Shown: in pieces, positions 36,701 to 52,200 of the stretch
Numbering within the stretch: position 1 is the stretch's first letter
Layout: every line of letters starts with the position of its first letter
Assembly (NCBI GenBank): GCA_023053545.1
Contig: JAKZAN010000076.1
Location: forward strand, 1-64,000
Origin: Lepidurus packardi
Lineage: Eukaryota > Arthropoda > Branchiopoda > Notostraca > Triopsidae
Direction of reading: 5' to 3'
Length of the DNA stretch: 64,000 nucleotides
Made by a program: the position numbers and the translations under genes
Notes under the pieces: model-generated
What the model saw: the letters and a program-made list of their open reading frames with translations, nothing else
Told to the model about the DNA's origin: nothing
The model's database searches: none

Positions 36701-38810
36701 TTCTTTACGTACTGAACTTATTCCTTACGGACTGAATTAATTCCTTACGGACTGCATTTATTCCTTACGGACTGAATTAATACCTTACGGACTGAATTAA
36801 ATCCTTACGGACAGAATTAATTCCTTACGAACTGAATTAATTCCTTACGGACTGAATTACTTTCATACGGACTGAATAAATTCATTTCGGACTTAATTAA
36901 TCGATTACGGACTGAATTAATTCCTTACGTAATGAACTTATTCCTTACGGACTGAATTAATTCCTTACGGACTGAATTAATACCTTACGGACTGAATTAA
37001 ATCCTTACTGACTGAATTAATTCCTTACGGACTGAATTAGTTCCTTAAGGACTGAATTAATTCCTTACGGACTGAATCAATTCCTTTCGGACTTAATTAA
37101 TTCCTTACGTACTTAATTAATTCCTTACGGTCTGAATTAATTCCGTACGGATTTTATTAATTCCTTACGGACTGAATTAATTCATTACGGACATAATTAA
37201 TCCATTACGGACTGAATTAATTCCTTACGGACTGAATTATTTCCTTGCGGACTGAATTAATTCTTTAGGATTGATTGAATTCCGTTCTTACTGAATTAAT
37301 TCCTTACGGACTGAATTAATTCCTTAATTAATTCCTTACGGACTGAATTAATTCCTTACAGACTGAATTATTACATTACGGACTGAATTAAATCCTTACG
37401 GACAGGATTAATTCCTTACGGACTGAATTAATTCCTTACGGACTTAATTAATTCCTTACGGACTGAATTAATTCCTTACGAACTGAATTAATCCATTACG
37501 GACTGAATTATTTCCTTACGTACTGAACTTATTCCTTATGGACTGAATTAATTCCTTACGGACTGCATTTATTCCTTACGGACTGCATTAATACCTTACG
37601 GATTGAATTAAATCCTTACGGACAGAATTAATTCCTTACGAACTGAATTAATTCCTTACGGACTGAATTACTTTCATACGGACTGAATAAATTCATTTCG
37701 GACTTAATTAATCGATTACGGACTGAATTAATTCCTTACGTAATGAACTTATTCCTTACGGACTGAATTAATTCCTTACGGACTGAATTAATACCTTACG
37801 GACTGAATTAAATCCTTACGGACTGAATTAATTCCTTACGGACTGAATTAGTTCCTTAAGGACTGAATTAATTCCTTACGGACTGAATCAATTCCTTTCG
37901 GACTTAATTAATTCCTTACGTACTTAATTAATTCCTTACGGTCTGAATTAATTCCGTACGGATTTTATTAATTCCTTACGGACTGAATTAATTCATTACG
38001 GACATAATTAATCCATTACGGACTGAATTAATTCCTTACGGACTGAATTATTTCCTTGCGGACTGAATTAATTCTTTAGGATTGATTGAATTCCGTTCTT
38101 ACTGAATTAATTCCTTACGGACTGAATTAATTCCTTAATTAATTCCTTACGGACTGAATTAATTCCTTACGGACTGAATTATTACATTACGGACTGAATT
38201 AAATCCTTACGGACAGGATTAATTCCTTACGGACTGAATTAATTCCTTACGGACTGAATTAATTCCGTACGGATTATATTAATTCCTTACGGACTGAATT
38301 AATTCTTTACGGACTGAATTAATTCATTATGGACTTAATTAATTCCGTAAGGAATGAATGAATTAATTACGGATTGAAATAATTCCTTACGGACTGAATT
38401 AATTCCTTACGGACTGAATTAATTCGTTACGGACTGAATTAATTCCTTACGGACTGAATTAATTCCTTACGGACTGAATTATTTCCTTACGGACTGAATT
38501 AATTCTTTAGGATTGATTGAATTCCATTTTTACTGAATTAATTCCTTACGGACTGAATTAATTCTTTAGGATTGATTGAATACCATTCTTACTGAATTAA
38601 TTCCTTACGGACTGAATTAATTCCTTACGGACTTAATTAATTCCTTACGGACTTAATTAATTCCTTACGGACTTAATTAATTATTTATGGACTAAATTAA
38701 TTCCTTACGGACTGAATTAATTCATTACGGACTGAATTAATTCCTTACGGACTGAATTAATTCCTTACGGACCTAATTAATTCCTTACGGACGGAATTAA
38801 TTATTTACGG

Positions 38811-40440
38811 ACTTAATTAATTCTTTACGTAATTAATTAATTCCTTACGGTCTGAATTAATTCCGTACGGACTGAATTAATTCATTACGGACTTAATTAA
38901 ATCCTTACAGACTGAATTAATTCCTTATGGACTTAACTAATTCCGTAAGGAATGAATTAATTAATTACGGACTGAAATAATTCCTTACGGATTGAATTAA
39001 TTCCTTACGGACTGAATTAATTCCTTACGGACTGAATTAATTCCTTAATTAATTCCTTACGGACTGAATTAATTTCATACGGACTGAATTAATTCATTTC
39101 GGACTTAATTAATCGATTACGGACTGAATTAATTCCTTACGTAATGAACTTATTCCTTACGGACTGAATTAATTCCTTACGGACTGAATTAATTCCTTAC
39201 GGACTGAACTAATTCCTTACGGACTGAATTAATACCTTACGGACTGAATTAAATCCTTACGGACTGAATTAATTCCTTACGGACTGAATTAGTTCCTTAC
39301 GGACTGAACTAATTCCTTACGGACTGAATTAATTCCTTTCGGACTTAATTAATTCCTTACGTACTTAATTAATTCCTTACGGTCTGAATTAATTCCGTAC
39401 GGATATTATTAATTCCTTACGGACTGAATTAATTCATTACGGACTTAATTAATCCATTACGGACTGAATTATTTCCTTACGAACTGAAGTTATTCCTTAC
39501 GGACTGAATTAATTACTTACGGACTAAATTATTTCCTTACGTACTGAAATAATTCCTTATGGACTGAATTAATTCCTTACGGACTGAATTAATTCCTTAC
39601 GGACTGAATTAATTCCTTAATTAATTCCTTACGGACTGAATTAATTTCATACGGACTGAATTAATTACTTACGGACTGACTTATTTCCTTACGTACTGAA
39701 GTTATTCCTTACGGACTGAATTAATACCTTACGGACTGAATTAAATCCTTACGGACAGAATTAATTCCTTACGGACTTAATTAATTCTTTACGTAATTAA
39801 TTAATTCCTTACGGTCTGAATTAATTCCGTACGGACTGAATTAATTCATTACGGACTTAATTAAATCCTTACAGACTGAATTAATTCCTTATGGACTTAA
39901 CTAATTCCGTAAGGAATGAATTAATTAATTACGGACTGAAATAATTCCTTACGGATTGAATTAATTCCTTACGGACTGAATTAATTCCTTACGGACTGAA
40001 TTAATTCCTTAATTAATTCCTTACGGACTGAATTAATTTCATACGGACTGAATTAATTCATTTCGGACTTAATTAATCGATTACGGACTGAATTAATTCC
40101 TTACGTAATGAACTTATTCCTTACGGACTGAATTAATTCCTTACGGACTGAATTAATTCCTTACGGACTGAACTAATTCCTTACGGACTGAATTAATACC
40201 TTACGGACTGAATTAAATCCTTACGGACTGAATTAATTCCTTACGGACTGAATTAGTTCCTTACGGACTGAACTAATTCCTTACGGACTGAATTAATTCC
40301 TTTCGGACTTAATTAATTCCTTACGTACTTAATTAATTCCTTACGGTCTGAATTAATTCCGTACGGATATTATTAATTCCTTACGGACTGAATTAATTCA
40401 TTACGGACTTAATTAATCCATTACGGACTGAATTATTTCC
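38811..40440. repeat. Satellite 2 tandem duplication, offset 964 bp
   Basis: Positions 38821/39785 and 38941/39905 match with offset 964 bp, including the rare words acgtaattaattaattcc and tccgtaaggaatgaatt. The second copy is shortened near 40440, where gaactgaagttattcc is replaced by gaactgaaataattcc through loss of a run of monomers. Confidence 0.8.
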
Positions 40441-43400
40441 TTACGAACTGAAATAATTCCTTATGGACTGAATTAATTCCTTACGGACTGAATTAATTCC
40501 TTACGGACTGAATTAATTCCTTAATTAATTCCTTACGGACTGAATTAATTTCATACGGACTGAATTAATTACTTACGGACTGACTTATTTCCTTACGTAC
40601 TGAAGTTATTCCTTACGGACTGAATTAATACCTTACGGACTGAATTAAATCCTTACGGACAGAATTAATTCCTTACGAACTGAATTAATTCCTTACGTAC
40701 TGAATTAATTCCTTACGGACTGAATTAATTCCTTACGGACTGAATTAATTCATTACGGACTTAATTAAATCCTTACAGACTGAATTAATTCCTTACGGAC
40801 TGAATTAATTCCTTACGGACTGAATTAATTCCTTAATTAATTCCTTACGGACTGAATTAATTCCTTACGGACTGAATTAATTCCTTACGGACTGAATTAA
40901 TTCCTTACGGACTGAATTAATTCCTTACGGACTGAATTAATTCCTTACGGACTGAATTAATACCTTACGGACTGAATTAAATCCTTACGGACTGAATTAA
41001 TTCCTTACGTAATGAACTTATTCCTTACGGACTGAATTAATTCCTTACGGACTGAATTAATTACTTACGGACTGAATTAATTCCTTACGGACTGAACTAA
41101 TTCCTTACGGACTGAATTAATACCTTACGGACTGAATTAAATCCTTATGGACTGAATTAATTCCTTACGGACTGAATTAGTTCCTTACGGACTGAACTAA
41201 TTCCTTACGGACTGAATTAATTCCTTTCGGACTTAATTAATTCCTTACGTACTTAATTAATTCCTTACGGTCTGAATTAATTCCGTACGGATTTTATTAA
41301 TTCCTTACGGACTGAATTAATTCATTACGGACTTAATTAATCCATTACGGACTGAATTATTTCCTTACGAACTGAAGTTATTCCTTACGGACTGAATTAA
41401 TTACTTACGGACTAAATTATTTCCTTACGTACTGAAATAATTCCTTATGGACTGAATTAATTCCTTACGGACTGAATTAATTCCTTACGGACTGAATTAA
41501 TTCCTTAATTAATTCCTTACGGACTGAATTAATTTCATACGGACTGAATTAATTACTTACGGACTGAATTATTTCCTTACGTACTGAAGTTATTCCTTAC
41601 GGACTGAATTAATACCTTACGGACTGAATTAAATCCTTACGGACAGAATTATTTCCTTACGAACTGAATTAATTCCTTACGGACTGAATTAATTCCTTAC
41701 GTACTGAATTAATTCCTTACGGACTGAATTAATTCCTTACGGACTGAATTAATTCATTACGGACTTAATTAAATCCTTACAGACTGAATTAATTCCTTAC
41801 GGACTGAATTAATTCCTTACGGACTGAATTAATTCCTTAATTAATTCCTTACGGACTGAATTAATTCCTTACGGACTGAATTAATTCCTTACGGACTGAA
41901 TTAATTCCTTACGGACTGAATTAATTCCTTACGGACTGAATTAATTCATTACGGACTTAATTAAATCCTTACAGACTGAATTAATTCCTTACGGACTGAA
42001 TTAATTCCTTACGGACTGAATTAATTCCTTAATTAATTCCTTACGGTCTGAATTAATTCCGTACGGACTGAATTAATTCATTACGGACTTAATTAAATCC
42101 TTACAGACTGAATTAATTCCTTATGGACTTAACTAATTCCGTAAGGAATTAATTAATTAATTACGGACTGAAATAATTCCTTACGGACTGAATTAATTCC
42201 TTACGGACTGAATTAATTCCTTACGGACTGAATTAATTCCTTACGGACTGAATTAATTCCTTAATTAATACCTTACGGACTGAATTAAATCCTTACGGAC
42301 TGAATTAATTCCTTACGTAATGAACTTATTCCTTACGGACTGAATTAATTCCTTACGGACTGAATTAATTACTTACGGACTGAATTAATTCCTTACGGAC
42401 TGAACTAATTCCTTACGGACTGAATTAATACCTTACGGACTGAATTAAATCCTTACGGACTGAATTAATTCCTTACGGACTGAATTAGTTCCTTACGGAC
42501 TGAACTAATTCCTTACGGACTGAATTAATTCCTTTCGGACTTAATTAATTCCTTACGTACTTAATTAATTCCTTACGGTCTGAATTAATTCCGTACGGAT
42601 TTTATTAATTCCTTACGGACTGAATTAATTCATTACGGACTTAATTAATCCATTACGGACTGAATTATTTCCTTACGAACTGAAGTTATTCCTTACGGAC
42701 TGAATTAATTACTTACGGACTAAATTATTTCCTTACGTACTGAAATAATTCCTTATGGACTTAATTAATTCCTTACGGACTGAATTAATTCCTTACGGAC
42801 TGAATTAATTCCTTAATTAATTCCTTACGGACTGAATTAATTTCATACGGACTGAATTAATTACTTACGGACTGACTTATTTCCTTACGTACTGAAGTTA
42901 TTCCTTACGGACTGAATTAATACCTTACGGACTGAATTAAATCCTTACGGACAGAATTAATTCCTTACGAACTGAATTAATTCCTTACGGACTGAATTAA
43001 TTCCTTACGTACTGAATTAATTCCGTACGGATTATATTAATTCCTTACGGACTGAATTAATTCTTTACGGACTGAATTAATTCATTATGGACTTAATTAA
43101 TTCCGTAAGGAATGAATGAATTAATTACGGATTGAAATAATTCCTTACGGACTGAATTAATTCCTTACGGACTGAATTAATTCGTTACGGACTGAATTAA
43201 TTCCTTACGGACTGAATTGATTCCTTACGGACTGAATTATTTCCTTACGGACTGAATTAATTCTTTAGGATTGATTGAATTCCGTTCTTACTGAATTAAT
43301 TCCTTACGTACTGAATACATTCCTTAATTAATTCCTTACGGACTGAATTAATTCCTTAATTAATTCCTTACTTACTGAATTAATTCCTTACGGACTGAAT

Positions 43401-44334
43401 TAACTACTTAGGGACTGAATTAATTCCTTGGGGACTGAATTAATTCCTTACGGACTGAATGAATTCCTTACGGACTGAATTAATTTTATACGGACTAATT
43501 AATTCATTACGGACTTAATTAATCCATTACGGACTGAATTAATTCTTTACGTACTGAACTTATTCCTTACGGACTGAATTAATTCCTTACGGACTGCATT
43601 TATTCCTTACGGACTGAATTAATACCTTACGGACTGAATTAAATCCTTACGAACTGAATTAATTCCTTACGGACTGAATTACTTTCATACGGACTGAATA
43701 AATTCATTTCGGACTTAATTAATCGATTACGGACTGAATTAATTCCTTACGTAATGAACTTATTCCTTACGGACTGAATTAATTCCTTACGGACTGAATT
43801 AATACCTTACGGACTGAATTAAATCCTTACGGACTGAATTAATTCCTTACGGACTGAATTAGTTCCTTAAGGACTGAATTAATTCCTTACGGACTGAATT
43901 AATTCCTTACGGACTGAATTAATTCTTTACGGACTTAATTAATTCCTTATGGAGTTAATTAATTCCGTAAGGAATGAATGAATTAATTACGGACTGAAAT
44001 AATTCCTTACGGACTGAATTAATTCCTTACGGACTGAATTAATTCCTTACGGACTGAATTAATTCCGTACGGATTATATTAATTCCTTACGGACTGAATT
44101 AATTCTTTACGGACTGAATTAATTCATTATGGACTTAATTAATTCCGTAAGGAATGAATGAATTAATTACGGATTGAAATAATTCCTTACGGACTGAATT
44201 AATTCCTTACGGACTGAATTAATTCGTTACGGACTGAATTAATTCCTTACGGACTGAACTAAATCCTTACGGACTGAATTATTTCCTTACGGACTGAATT
44301 AATTCTTTAGGATTGATTGAATTCCGTTCTTACT

Positions 44335-46266
44335 GAATTAATTCCTTAATTAATTCCTTACGGACTGAATTAATTCCTTAATTAATTCCTTAATTAATTC
44401 CTTAATTAATTCCTTACTTACTGAATTAATTCCTTACGGACTGAATTAACTACTTAGGGACTGAATTAATTCCTTAGGGACTGAATTAATTCCTTGGGGA
44501 CTGAATTAATTCCTTACGGACTGAATGAATTCCTTACGGACTGAATTAATTTTATACGGACTAGTTAATTCATTACGGACTTAATTAATCCATTACGGAC
44601 TGAATTAATTCTTTACGTACTGAACTTATTCCTTACGGACTGAATTAATTCCTTACGGACTGCATTTATTCCTTACGGACTGAATTAATACCTTACGGAC
44701 TGAATTAAATCCTTACGGACAGAATTAATTCCTTACGAACTGAATTAATTCCTTACGGACTGAATTACTTTCATACGGACTGAATAAATTCATTTCGGAC
44801 TTAATTAATCGATTACGGACTGAATTAATTCCTTACGTAATGAACTTATTCCTTACGGACTGAATTAATTCCTTACGGACTGAATTAATACCTTACGGAC
44901 TGAATTAAATCCTTACTGACTGAATTAATTCCTTACGGACTGAATTAGTTCCTTAAGGACTGAATTAATTCCTTACGGACTGAATCAATTCCTTTCGGAC
45001 TTAATTAATTCCTTACGTACTTAATTAATTCCTTACGGTCTGAATTAATTCCGTACGGATTTTATTAATTCCTTACGGACTGAATTAATTCATTACGGAC
45101 ATAATTAATCCATTACGGACTGAATTAATTCCTTACGGACTGAATTATTTCCTTGCGGACTGAATTAATTCTTTAGGATTGATTGAATTCCGTTCTTACT
45201 GAATTAATTCCTTACGGACTGAATTAATTCCTTAATTAATTCCTTACGGACTGAATTAATTCCTTACGGACTGAATTATTACATTACGGACTGAATTAAA
45301 TCCTTACGGACAGGATTAATTCCTTACGGACTGAATTAATTCCTTAATTAATTCCTTAATTAATTCCTTAATTAATTCCTTACTTACTGAATTAATTCCT
45401 TACGGACTGAATTAACTACTTAGGGACTGAATTAATTCCTTAGGGACTGAATTAATTCCTTGGGGACTGAATTAATTCCTTACGGACTGAATGAATTCCT
45501 TACGGACTGAATTAATTTTATACGGACTAGTTAATTCATTACGGACTTAATTAATCCATTACGGACTGAATTAATTCTTTACGTACTGAACTTATTCCTT
45601 ACGGACTGAATTAATTCCTTACGGACTGCATTTATTCCTTACGGACTGAATTAATACCTTACGGACTGAATTAAATCCTTACGGACAGAATTAATTCCTT
45701 ACGAACTGAATTAATTCCTTACGGACTGAATTACTTTCATACGGACTGAATAAATTCATTTCGGACTTAATTAATCGATTACGGACTGAATTAATTCCTT
45801 ACGTAATGAACTTATTCCTTACGGACTGAATTAATTCCTTACGGACTGAATTAATACCTTACGGACTGAATTAAATCCTTACTGACTGAATTAATTCCTT
45901 ACGGACTGAATTAGTTCCTTAAGGACTGAATTAATTCCTTACGGACTGAATCAATTCCTTTCGGACTTAATTAATTCCTTACGTACTTAATTAATTCCTT
46001 ACGGTCTGAATTAATTCCGTACGGATTTTATTAATTCCTTACGGACTGAATTAATTCATTACGGACATAATTAATCCATTACGGACTGAATTAATTCCTT
46101 ACGGACTGAATTATTTCCTTGCGGACTGAATTAATTCTTTAGGATTGATTGAATTCCGTTCTTACTGAATTAATTCCTTACGGACTGAATTAATTCCTTA
46201 ATTAATTCCTTACGGACTGAATTAATTCCTTACGGACTGAATTATTACATTACGGACTGAATTAAA
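44335..46266. repeat. 966-bp tandem duplication in satellite 2
   Basis: Offsets of exactly 966 bp link 44412/45378, 44611/45577 and 45151/46117. The block opens with several short units (cttaattaattc repeated) followed by ttacttactg and tacttagggactg, and closes with ccttgcggactg and ctttaggattgattg. A related block follows with the ccttgcggac marker at 46928, 811 bp after 46117. Boundaries are approximate. Confidence 0.8.
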
Positions 46267-49200
46267 TCCTTACGGACAGGATTAATTCCTTACGGACTGA
46301 ATTAATTCCTTACGGACTTAATTAATTCCTTACGGACTGAATTAATTCCTTACGAACTGAATTAATCCATTACGGACTGAATTATTTCCTTACGTACTGA
46401 ACTTATTCCTTACGGACTGAATTAATTCCTTACGGACTGCATTTATTCCTTACGGACTGAATTAATACCTTACGGATTGAATTAAATCCTTACGGACAGA
46501 ATTAATTCCTTACGAACTGAATTAATTCCTTACGGACTGAATTACTTTCATACGGACTGAATAAATTCATTTCGGACTTAATTAATCGATTACGGACTGA
46601 ATTAATTCCTTACGTAATGAACTTATTCCTTACGGACTGAATTAATTCCTTACGGACTGAATTAATACCTTACGGACTGAATTAAATCCTTACGGACTGA
46701 ATTAATTCCTTACGGACTGAATTAGTTCCTTAAGGACTGAATTAATTCCTTACGGACTGAATCAATTCCTTTCGGACTTAATTAATTCCTTACGTACTTA
46801 ATTAATTCCTTACGGTCTGAATTAATTCCGTACGGATTTTATTAATTCCTTACGGACTGAATTAATTCATTACGGACATAATTAATCCATTACGGACTGA
46901 ATTAATTCCTTACGGACTGAATTATTTCCTTGCGGACTGAATTAATTCTTTAGGATTGATTGAATTCCGTTCTTACTGAATTAATTCCTTACGGACTGAA
47001 TTAATTCCTTAATTAATTCCTTACGGACTGAATTAATTCCTTACGGACTGAATTATTACATTACGGACTGAATTAAATCCTTACGGACAGGATTAATTCC
47101 TTACGGACTGAATTAATTCCTTACGGACTTAATTAATTCCTTACGGACTGAATTAATTCCTTACGAACTGAATTAATCCATTACGGACTGAATTAATTCC
47201 TTACGTACTGAACTTATTCCTTACGGACTGAATTAATTCCTTACGGACTGAATTAATACCTTACGGACTGAATTAAATCCTTACGGACAGAACTAATTCC
47301 TTACGGACTGAATTAATTCCTTACGGACTTAATTAATTCCTTACGGACTGAATTATTTCCTTACTTACTGAATTAATTCTTTAGGATTGATTGATTTCCA
47401 TTTTTACTGAATTAATTCCTTACGGACTGAATTAATTCTTTAGGATTGATTGAATACCATTCTTACTGAATTAATTCCTTACGGACTGAATTAATTCCTT
47501 ACGGACTTAATTAATTCCTTACGGACTTAATTAATTCCTTACGGACTGAATTAATTCCTTAATTAATTCCTTACGGACTGAATTAATTTCATACGGACTG
47601 ATTTAATTACTTACGGACTGAATTAATTCCCTACGGATTATATTAATTCCTTACGGACTGAATTAATTCTTTACGGACTGAATTAATTCCTTACGGACTG
47701 AATTAAATCCGTACGGACTGAATTAATTCCTTACGGACTTAATTAATTCCTTACGGACTTAATTAATTCCTTACGGACTTAATTAATTCCTTATGGACTA
47801 AATTAATTCCTTACGGACTGAATTAATTCATTACGGACTGAATTAATTCCATACGGACCTAATTAATTCCTTACGGACGGAATTAATTATCTACGGACTT
47901 AATTAATTCTTTACGTAATTAATTAATTCCTTACGGTCTGAATTAATTCCGTACGGACTGAATTAATTCATTACGGACTTAATTAAATCCTTACAGACTG
48001 AATTAATTCCTTATGGACTTAACTAATTCCGTAAGGAATGAATTAATTAATTACGGACTGAAATAATTCCTTACGGACTGAATTAATTCCTTACGGACTG
48101 AATTAATTCCTTACGGACTGAATTAATTCCTTAATTAATTCCTTACGGACTGAATTAATTTCATACGGACTGAATTAATTCATTTCGGACTTAATTAATC
48201 GATTACGGACTGAATTAATTCCTTACGTAATGAACTTATTCCTTACGGACTGAATTAATTCCTTACGGACTGAATTAATTCCTTACGGACTGAACTAATT
48301 CCTTACGGACTGAATTAATACCTTACGGACTGAAATAAATCCTTACGGACTGAATTAATTCCTTACGGACTGAATTAGTTCCTTACGGACTGAACTAATT
48401 CCTTACGGACTGAATTAATTCCTTTCGGACTTTATTAATTCCTTACGTACTTAATTAATTCCTTACGGTCTGAATTAATTCCGTACGGATTTTATTAATT
48501 CCTTACGGACTGAATTAATTCATTACGGACTTAATTAATCCATTACGGACTGAATTATTTCCTTACGAACTGAAGTTATTAATTACGGACAGAATTAATT
48601 ACTTACGGACTAAATTATTTCCTTACGTACTGAAATAATTCCTTATGGACTGAATTAATTCCTTACGGACTGAATTAATTCCTTACGGACTGAATTAATT
48701 CCTTAATTAATTCCTTACGGACTGAATTAATTTCATACGGACTGAATTAATTACTTACGGACTGAATTATTTCCTTACGTACTGAAGTTATTCCTTACGG
48801 ACTGAATTAATACCTTACGGACTGAATTAAATCCTTACGGACAGAATTAATTCCTTACGAACTGAATTAATTCCTTACGGACTGAATTAATTCATTACGG
48901 ACTTAATTAAATCCTTACAGACTGAATTAATTCCTTACGGACTGAATTAATTCCTTACGGACTGAATTTATTCCTTAATTAATTCCTTACGGACTGAATT
49001 AATTCCTTACGGACTGAATTAATCCCTTACGGACTGAATTAATTCCTTACGGACTGAATTAATTCCTTACGGACTGAATTAATACCTTACGGACTGAATT
49101 AAATCCTTAGGGACTGAATTAATTCCTTACGGACTGAATTAGTTCCTTACGGACTGAATTAATTCCTTACGGTCTGAATTAATTCCGTACGGATTTTATT

Positions 49201-52200
49201 AATTCCTTACGGACTGAATTAATTCATTACGGACTTAATTAATCCATTACGGACTGAATTATTTCCTTACGAACTGAAGTTATTCCTTACGGACTGAATT
49301 AATTACTTACGGACTAAATTATTTCCTTACGTACTGAAATAATTCCTTACGGACTGAATTAATTCCTTACGGATTGAATTAATTCCTTACGGACTGAATT
49401 AATTCCTTAATTAATTCCTTACGGACTGAATTAATTTCATACGGACTGAATTAATTACTTACGGACTGAATTATTTCCTTAAGTACTGAAGTTATTCCTT
49501 ACGGACTGAATTAATACCTTACGGACTGAATTAAATCCTTACGGACAGAATTAATTCCTTACGAACTGAATTAATTCCTTACGGACTGAATTAATTCCTT
49601 ACGTACTGAATTAATTCCTTACGGACTGAATTAATTCCTTACGGACTGAATTAATTCATTACGTACTTAATTAAATCCTTACAGACTGAATTAATTCCTT
49701 ATGGACTTAATTAATTCCGTAAGGAATGAATTAATTAATTACGGACTGAAATAATTCCTTACGGACTGAATTAATTCCTTACGGATTGAATTAATTAGTT
49801 ATGGACTTAATTAATCCATTACGGACTGAATTATTTCCTTACGAACTGAAGTTATTCCTTACGGACTGAATTAATTACTTACGGACTAAATTATTTCCTT
49901 ACGTACTGAAATAATTCCTTACGGACTGAATTAATTCCTTACGGACTGAATTAATTCCTTACGGACTGAATTAATTCCTTAATTAATTCCTTACGGACTG
50001 AATTAATTTCATACGGACTGAATTAATTACTTACGGACTGAATTATTTCCTTAAGTACTGAAGTTATTCCTTACGGACTGAATTAAATCCTTACGGACAG
50101 AATTAATTCCTTACGAACTGAATTAATTCCTTACGGACTGAATTAATTCCTTACGTACTGAATTAATTCCTTACGGACTGAATTAATTCCTTACGGACTG
50201 AATTAATTCATTACGGACTTAATTAAATCCTTACAGACTGAATTAATTCCTTATGGACTTAATTAATTCCGTAAGGAATGAATTAATTAATTACGGACTG
50301 AAATAATTCCTTACGGACTGAATTAATTCCATACGGACTGAATTAATTCGTTATGGACTTAATTAATTCCTTACGGACTGAATTAGTTCCTTATGGACTG
50401 AATTATTTCCTTACGGACTGAATTAATTCTTTAGGATTGATTGAATTCCGTTCTTACTGAATTAATTCCTTTCGGACTTAATTAATTCCTTACGTACTTA
50501 ATTAATTCCTTACGGTCTGAATTAATTCCGTACGGATTTTATTAATTCCTTACGGACTGAATTAATTCATTACGGACTTAATTAATCCATTACGGACTGA
50601 ATTATTTCCTTACGAACTGAAGTTATTCCTTACGGACTGAATTAATTACTTACGGACTAAATTATTTCCTTACGTACTGAAATAATTCCTTATGGACTGA
50701 ATTAATTCCTTACGGACTGAATTAATTCCTTACGGACTGAATTAATTCCTTAATTAATTCCTTACGGACTGAATTAATTTCATACGGACTGAATTAATTA
50801 CTTACGGACTGAATTATTTCCTTACGTACTGAAGTTATTCCTTACGGACTGAATTAATACCTTACGGACTGAATTAAATCCTTACGGACAGAATTAATTC
50901 CTTACGAACTGAATTAATTCCTTACGTACTGAATTAATTCCTTACGGACTGAAATAATTCCTTACGGACTGAATTAATTCATTACGGACTTAATTAAATC
51001 CTTACAGACTGAATTAATTCCTTACGGACTGAATTAAATCCTTACGGACTGAATTAATTCCTTAATTAATTCCTTACGGACTGAATTAATTCCTTACGGA
51101 CTGAATTAATTCCTTACGGACTGAATTAATTCCTTACGGACTGAATTAATTCTTTACGGACTGAATTAATTCCTTACGGACGGAATTAATTCCTTACGGA
51201 TTGAATTAAATCCTTACGGACTGAATTAATTCCGTACGGATTATATTAATTCCTTACGGACTGAATTAATTCTTTACGGACTGAATTAATTCCTTACCGA
51301 CTGAATTAAATCCTTACGGACTGAATTAATTCCGTACGGATTATATTAATTCCTTACGGACTGAATTAATTCTTTACGGACTGAATTAATTCATTATGGA
51401 CTTAATTAATTCCCTAAGGAATGAATGAATTAATTACGGACTGAAATAATTCCTTACGGACTGAATTACTTCCTTACGGACTGAATTAATTCGTTACGGA
51501 CTGAATTAATTCCTTACGGACTGAATTAATTCCTTACGGAATGAATTATTTCCTTGCGGACTGAATTAATTCTTTAGGATTGATTGAATTCCGTTCTTAC
51601 TGAATTAATTCCTTATGGACTGAATTAATTCCTTAATTAATTCCTTACGGACTGAATTAATTCCTTACGGTCTGAATTATTACATTACGGACTGAATTAA
51701 ATCCTTACGGACAGGATTAATTCCTTACGGACTGAATTAATTCCTTACGGACTTAATTAATTCCTTACGGACTGAATTAATTCCTTACGAACTGAATTAA
51801 TTCCTTACGGACTGAATTATTTCCTTACGGACTGAATTAATACCTTACGGACTGAATTAATTCCTTACGGACTGAATTAATTCCTTATGGACTGAATTAT
51901 TTCCTTACGGACTGAATTAATTCTTTAGGATTGATTGAATTCCTTTCTCATTGAATTAATTAACTACGGACTGAATTAATTCCTTAATTAATTCCTTACG
52001 GACTGAATTAATTTCATACGGACTGAATTAATTTATTACGGACTTAATTAATCCATTACGGACTGAATTAATTCCTTACGTACTGAACTTATTCCTTACG
52101 GACTGAATTAATTCCTTACGGACTGAATTAATACCTTACGGACTGAATTAAATCCTTACGGACAGAATTAATTCTTTAGGATTGATTGAATTCCATTCTT

